Positions 7,782 through 8,285 of a DNA stretch of 8,285 nucleotides are shown piece by piece. The position numbers and the translations under genes are program-made. The number at the start of each line of letters is the position of its first letter. Position 1 is the first letter of the stretch. Below the pieces are notes generated by a model, which ran no database searches, was not told the origin of the DNA, and worked only from the letters and a program-made list of their open reading frames with translations. Origin of the DNA: JAFNAG01 sp964353465 (lineage in GTDB: Bacteria > Acidobacteriota > UBA6911); assembly GCA_964353465.1 (NCBI GenBank), contig CAYGWQ010000250.1:1-8285 (forward strand). Reading direction: 5' to 3'.

Positions 7782-8011
7782 GAATGGCACTAAGATAAGG
7801 ATTTCAATTGTGACCCTGAAGGGTCCAGCAGCAGAGCCCAGGGCGCAGCCCTGGGGACGGACGCCGGGCAGGGAATCAGCCCTGTAAGGGCGGCGCAGGC
7901 TGTGTCGCCCTTTCAGTGCTGTTCTCAACTAATTACGCCTGATCCCAGGGTTTCACCCTGGGCTGGTCTGCACCGCCCTTCAGGGCTTACATCCTTAACT
8001 TAGTGCCATTC
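7782..8011. mobile_element. 230-bp MITE-like non-autonomous element
   Basis: The element starts with GAATGGCACTAAG (7782-7794) and ends with its exact reverse complement (7999-8011). Extending the pairing to 23 bases keeps 21 matches (7782-7804 with 7989-8011). Perfect 11-base direct repeats lie immediately outside both ends. The inside is a second copy of the palindromic module found at 51-224 and contains no transposase or other reading frame. Small size, terminal inverted repeats, flanking duplication and lack of coding capacity are the marks of a miniature inverted-repeat element mobilised in trans. The mobilising transposase is not in the window. I infer a relatively recent insertion because the direct repeats are identical. 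Confidence 0.75.
7812..7986. repeat. 175-bp palindromic intergenic module, copy 2
   Basis: This module has the same order of parts as copy 1: a CCCTGAAGGG start, a CCCAGGGC/GCCCTGGG hairpin (about 7836-7855), a conserved 26-base block (7877-7902, one difference from copy 1), an internal CGCCCTTT segment, a second hairpin (7944-7962) and a CCCTTCAGGGC end. Unlike copy 1, the long arms have diverged and pair only in patches, so the full-length stem is weak while the small hairpins persist. It makes up most of the element at 7782-8011. Confidence 0.8.
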
Positions 8012-8022
8012 GGGCATGTCCA
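8012..8022. repeat. Right target-site duplication
   Basis: GGGCATGTCCA, identical to 7771-7781, begins at the base after the right terminal inverted repeat. Joining the two flanks at this repeat reconstructs an uninterrupted empty site. Confidence 0.75.
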
Positions 8023-8039
8023 TAGGATAGGGATGGATC

Positions 8040-8099
8040 GCGCGTCCCTACGCTCTAGTTGAGATGACGCGCTCATAGTAGTAGGGTAGGCTCATACTA
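8040..8099 (+). promoter_or_regulatory. Possible promoter/operator leader of the downstream hydrolase gene
   Basis: TTGAGA (8059-8064) matches the -35 consensus at five of six positions and is followed after 17 bases by a poor -10, TAGGGT (8082-8087). GCTCATAGTA (8071-8080) recurs as GCTCATACTA (8090-8099), 19 bases later and differing at one base. The two copies fall in the promoter spacer and just past the -10, as operator half-sites would. Two competing inverted repeats are also present: GCGCGTC (8040-8046) with GACGCGC (8066-8072), and CCCTAC (8046-8051) with GTAGGG (8081-8086). They cannot both form. All of this is pattern-based and unproven. Confidence 0.3.
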
Positions 8100-8111
8100 A
8101 AGGAGCCCCCT

Positions 8112-8285
8112 ATGCGATGGAGAACCCTTCTTCCCTTCGCCGGCCTTCTCTCGGTGGTCGTGTTGAACTCCCAGACTTCCTTTGCGCCCGGCAACACGGA
8201 TAGCTCTGCCCAGATCAAGCGGCTCTTTGCGAATCCGCCGCGGGAATACAGCTCGGCTCCGCTGTGGGTGTGGAATGACCTCATG
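8112..8285 (+). CDS. N-terminus of a secreted glycoside hydrolase, GH106-like (partial)
   Basis: The first 58 codons of a gene that continues past the right edge. ATG 8112 is preceded by AAAGGAG (8099-8105) at a 6-base spacing. The N-terminus has arginines at 2 and 4, a hydrophobic stretch (about residues 6-18) and a plausible signal cleavage after 'TSFA' (residue 25), so the product is exported. The mature start carries 'LFANPPREYSSAPLWVWND' (residues 38-56). This resembles the F-x-NPP-x-E-Y ... P-x-W-x-WN opening of large secreted hydrolases annotated as GH106-like or alpha-L-rhamnosidase-like. The catalytic domain is not in the window, so the substrate cannot be read. The frame is open to the window end. 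Export is well supported; the hydrolase identity is moderately supported by one motif. Confidence 0.6.
   Translation, partial: MRWRTLLPFAGLLSVVVLNSQTSFAPGNTDSSAQIKRLFANPPREYSSAPLWVWNDLM

Noticed and set aside
7600..7887. 95-aa + strand frame overlapping the end of the VWFA-related gene
   Set aside because: It is out of frame with a conserved C-terminus and runs into the mobile element; composition is not protein-like.
8048..8284. Minus-strand frame opposite the hydrolase start
   Set aside because: The + strand frame has a ribosome-binding site, signal peptide and family motif; the minus frame has none.

Overview
The window is GC-rich bacterial DNA. It carries one very large secreted protein gene, a smaller secreted gene directly behind it, and the start of a third secreted gene that runs off the right edge; all are on the + strand. 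The second gene has the layout of the 'VWFA-related' proteins best known from Acidobacteria. Together with the large alpha-2-macroglobulin and the GC-rich palindromic intergenic repeats, this suggests a soil-type Acidobacteriota or a relative. That placement is inference; no rRNA or other phylogenetic marker is present.

Left region (1-693): no credible gene. It holds a 174-bp palindromic module with 45-bp arms that differ at one position, a terminator-like hairpin followed by five T's (probably for a gene left of the window), and an inverted pair of tracts in which a GGAC/GTCC core recurs every 6 bases, seven times in each arm. These lie upstream of the first gene.

Centre (694-7693): a 2024-aa bacterial alpha-2-macroglobulin with an intact CxEQ thioester motif, followed after 25 bases by a 299-aa VWFA-related protein. 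Each has its own Shine-Dalgarno sequence and signal peptide, and they probably form an operon. The first would act as an envelope or extracellular protease trap. The second probably mediates protein contacts through a von Willebrand A fold whose metal site looks partly degenerate. A working partnership between the two is inferred from position only. The pbpC gene that often accompanies bacterial alpha-2-macroglobulins is not in the window.

Right region (7694-8111): a 230-bp miniature transposable element (7782-8011) with 13-bp perfect terminal inverted repeats (21 of 23 matching when extended), flanked by a perfect 11-bp direct repeat that looks like a target-site duplication. Its inside is a second, more diverged copy of the palindromic module seen at the left edge, which suggests that this module family is or was mobile. 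A short leader with a possible promoter, a 10-base near-direct repeat and competing hairpins then precedes the third gene.

Right edge (8112-8285): the first 58 codons of a secreted protein whose mature N-terminus resembles large glycoside hydrolases of the GH106-like kind.
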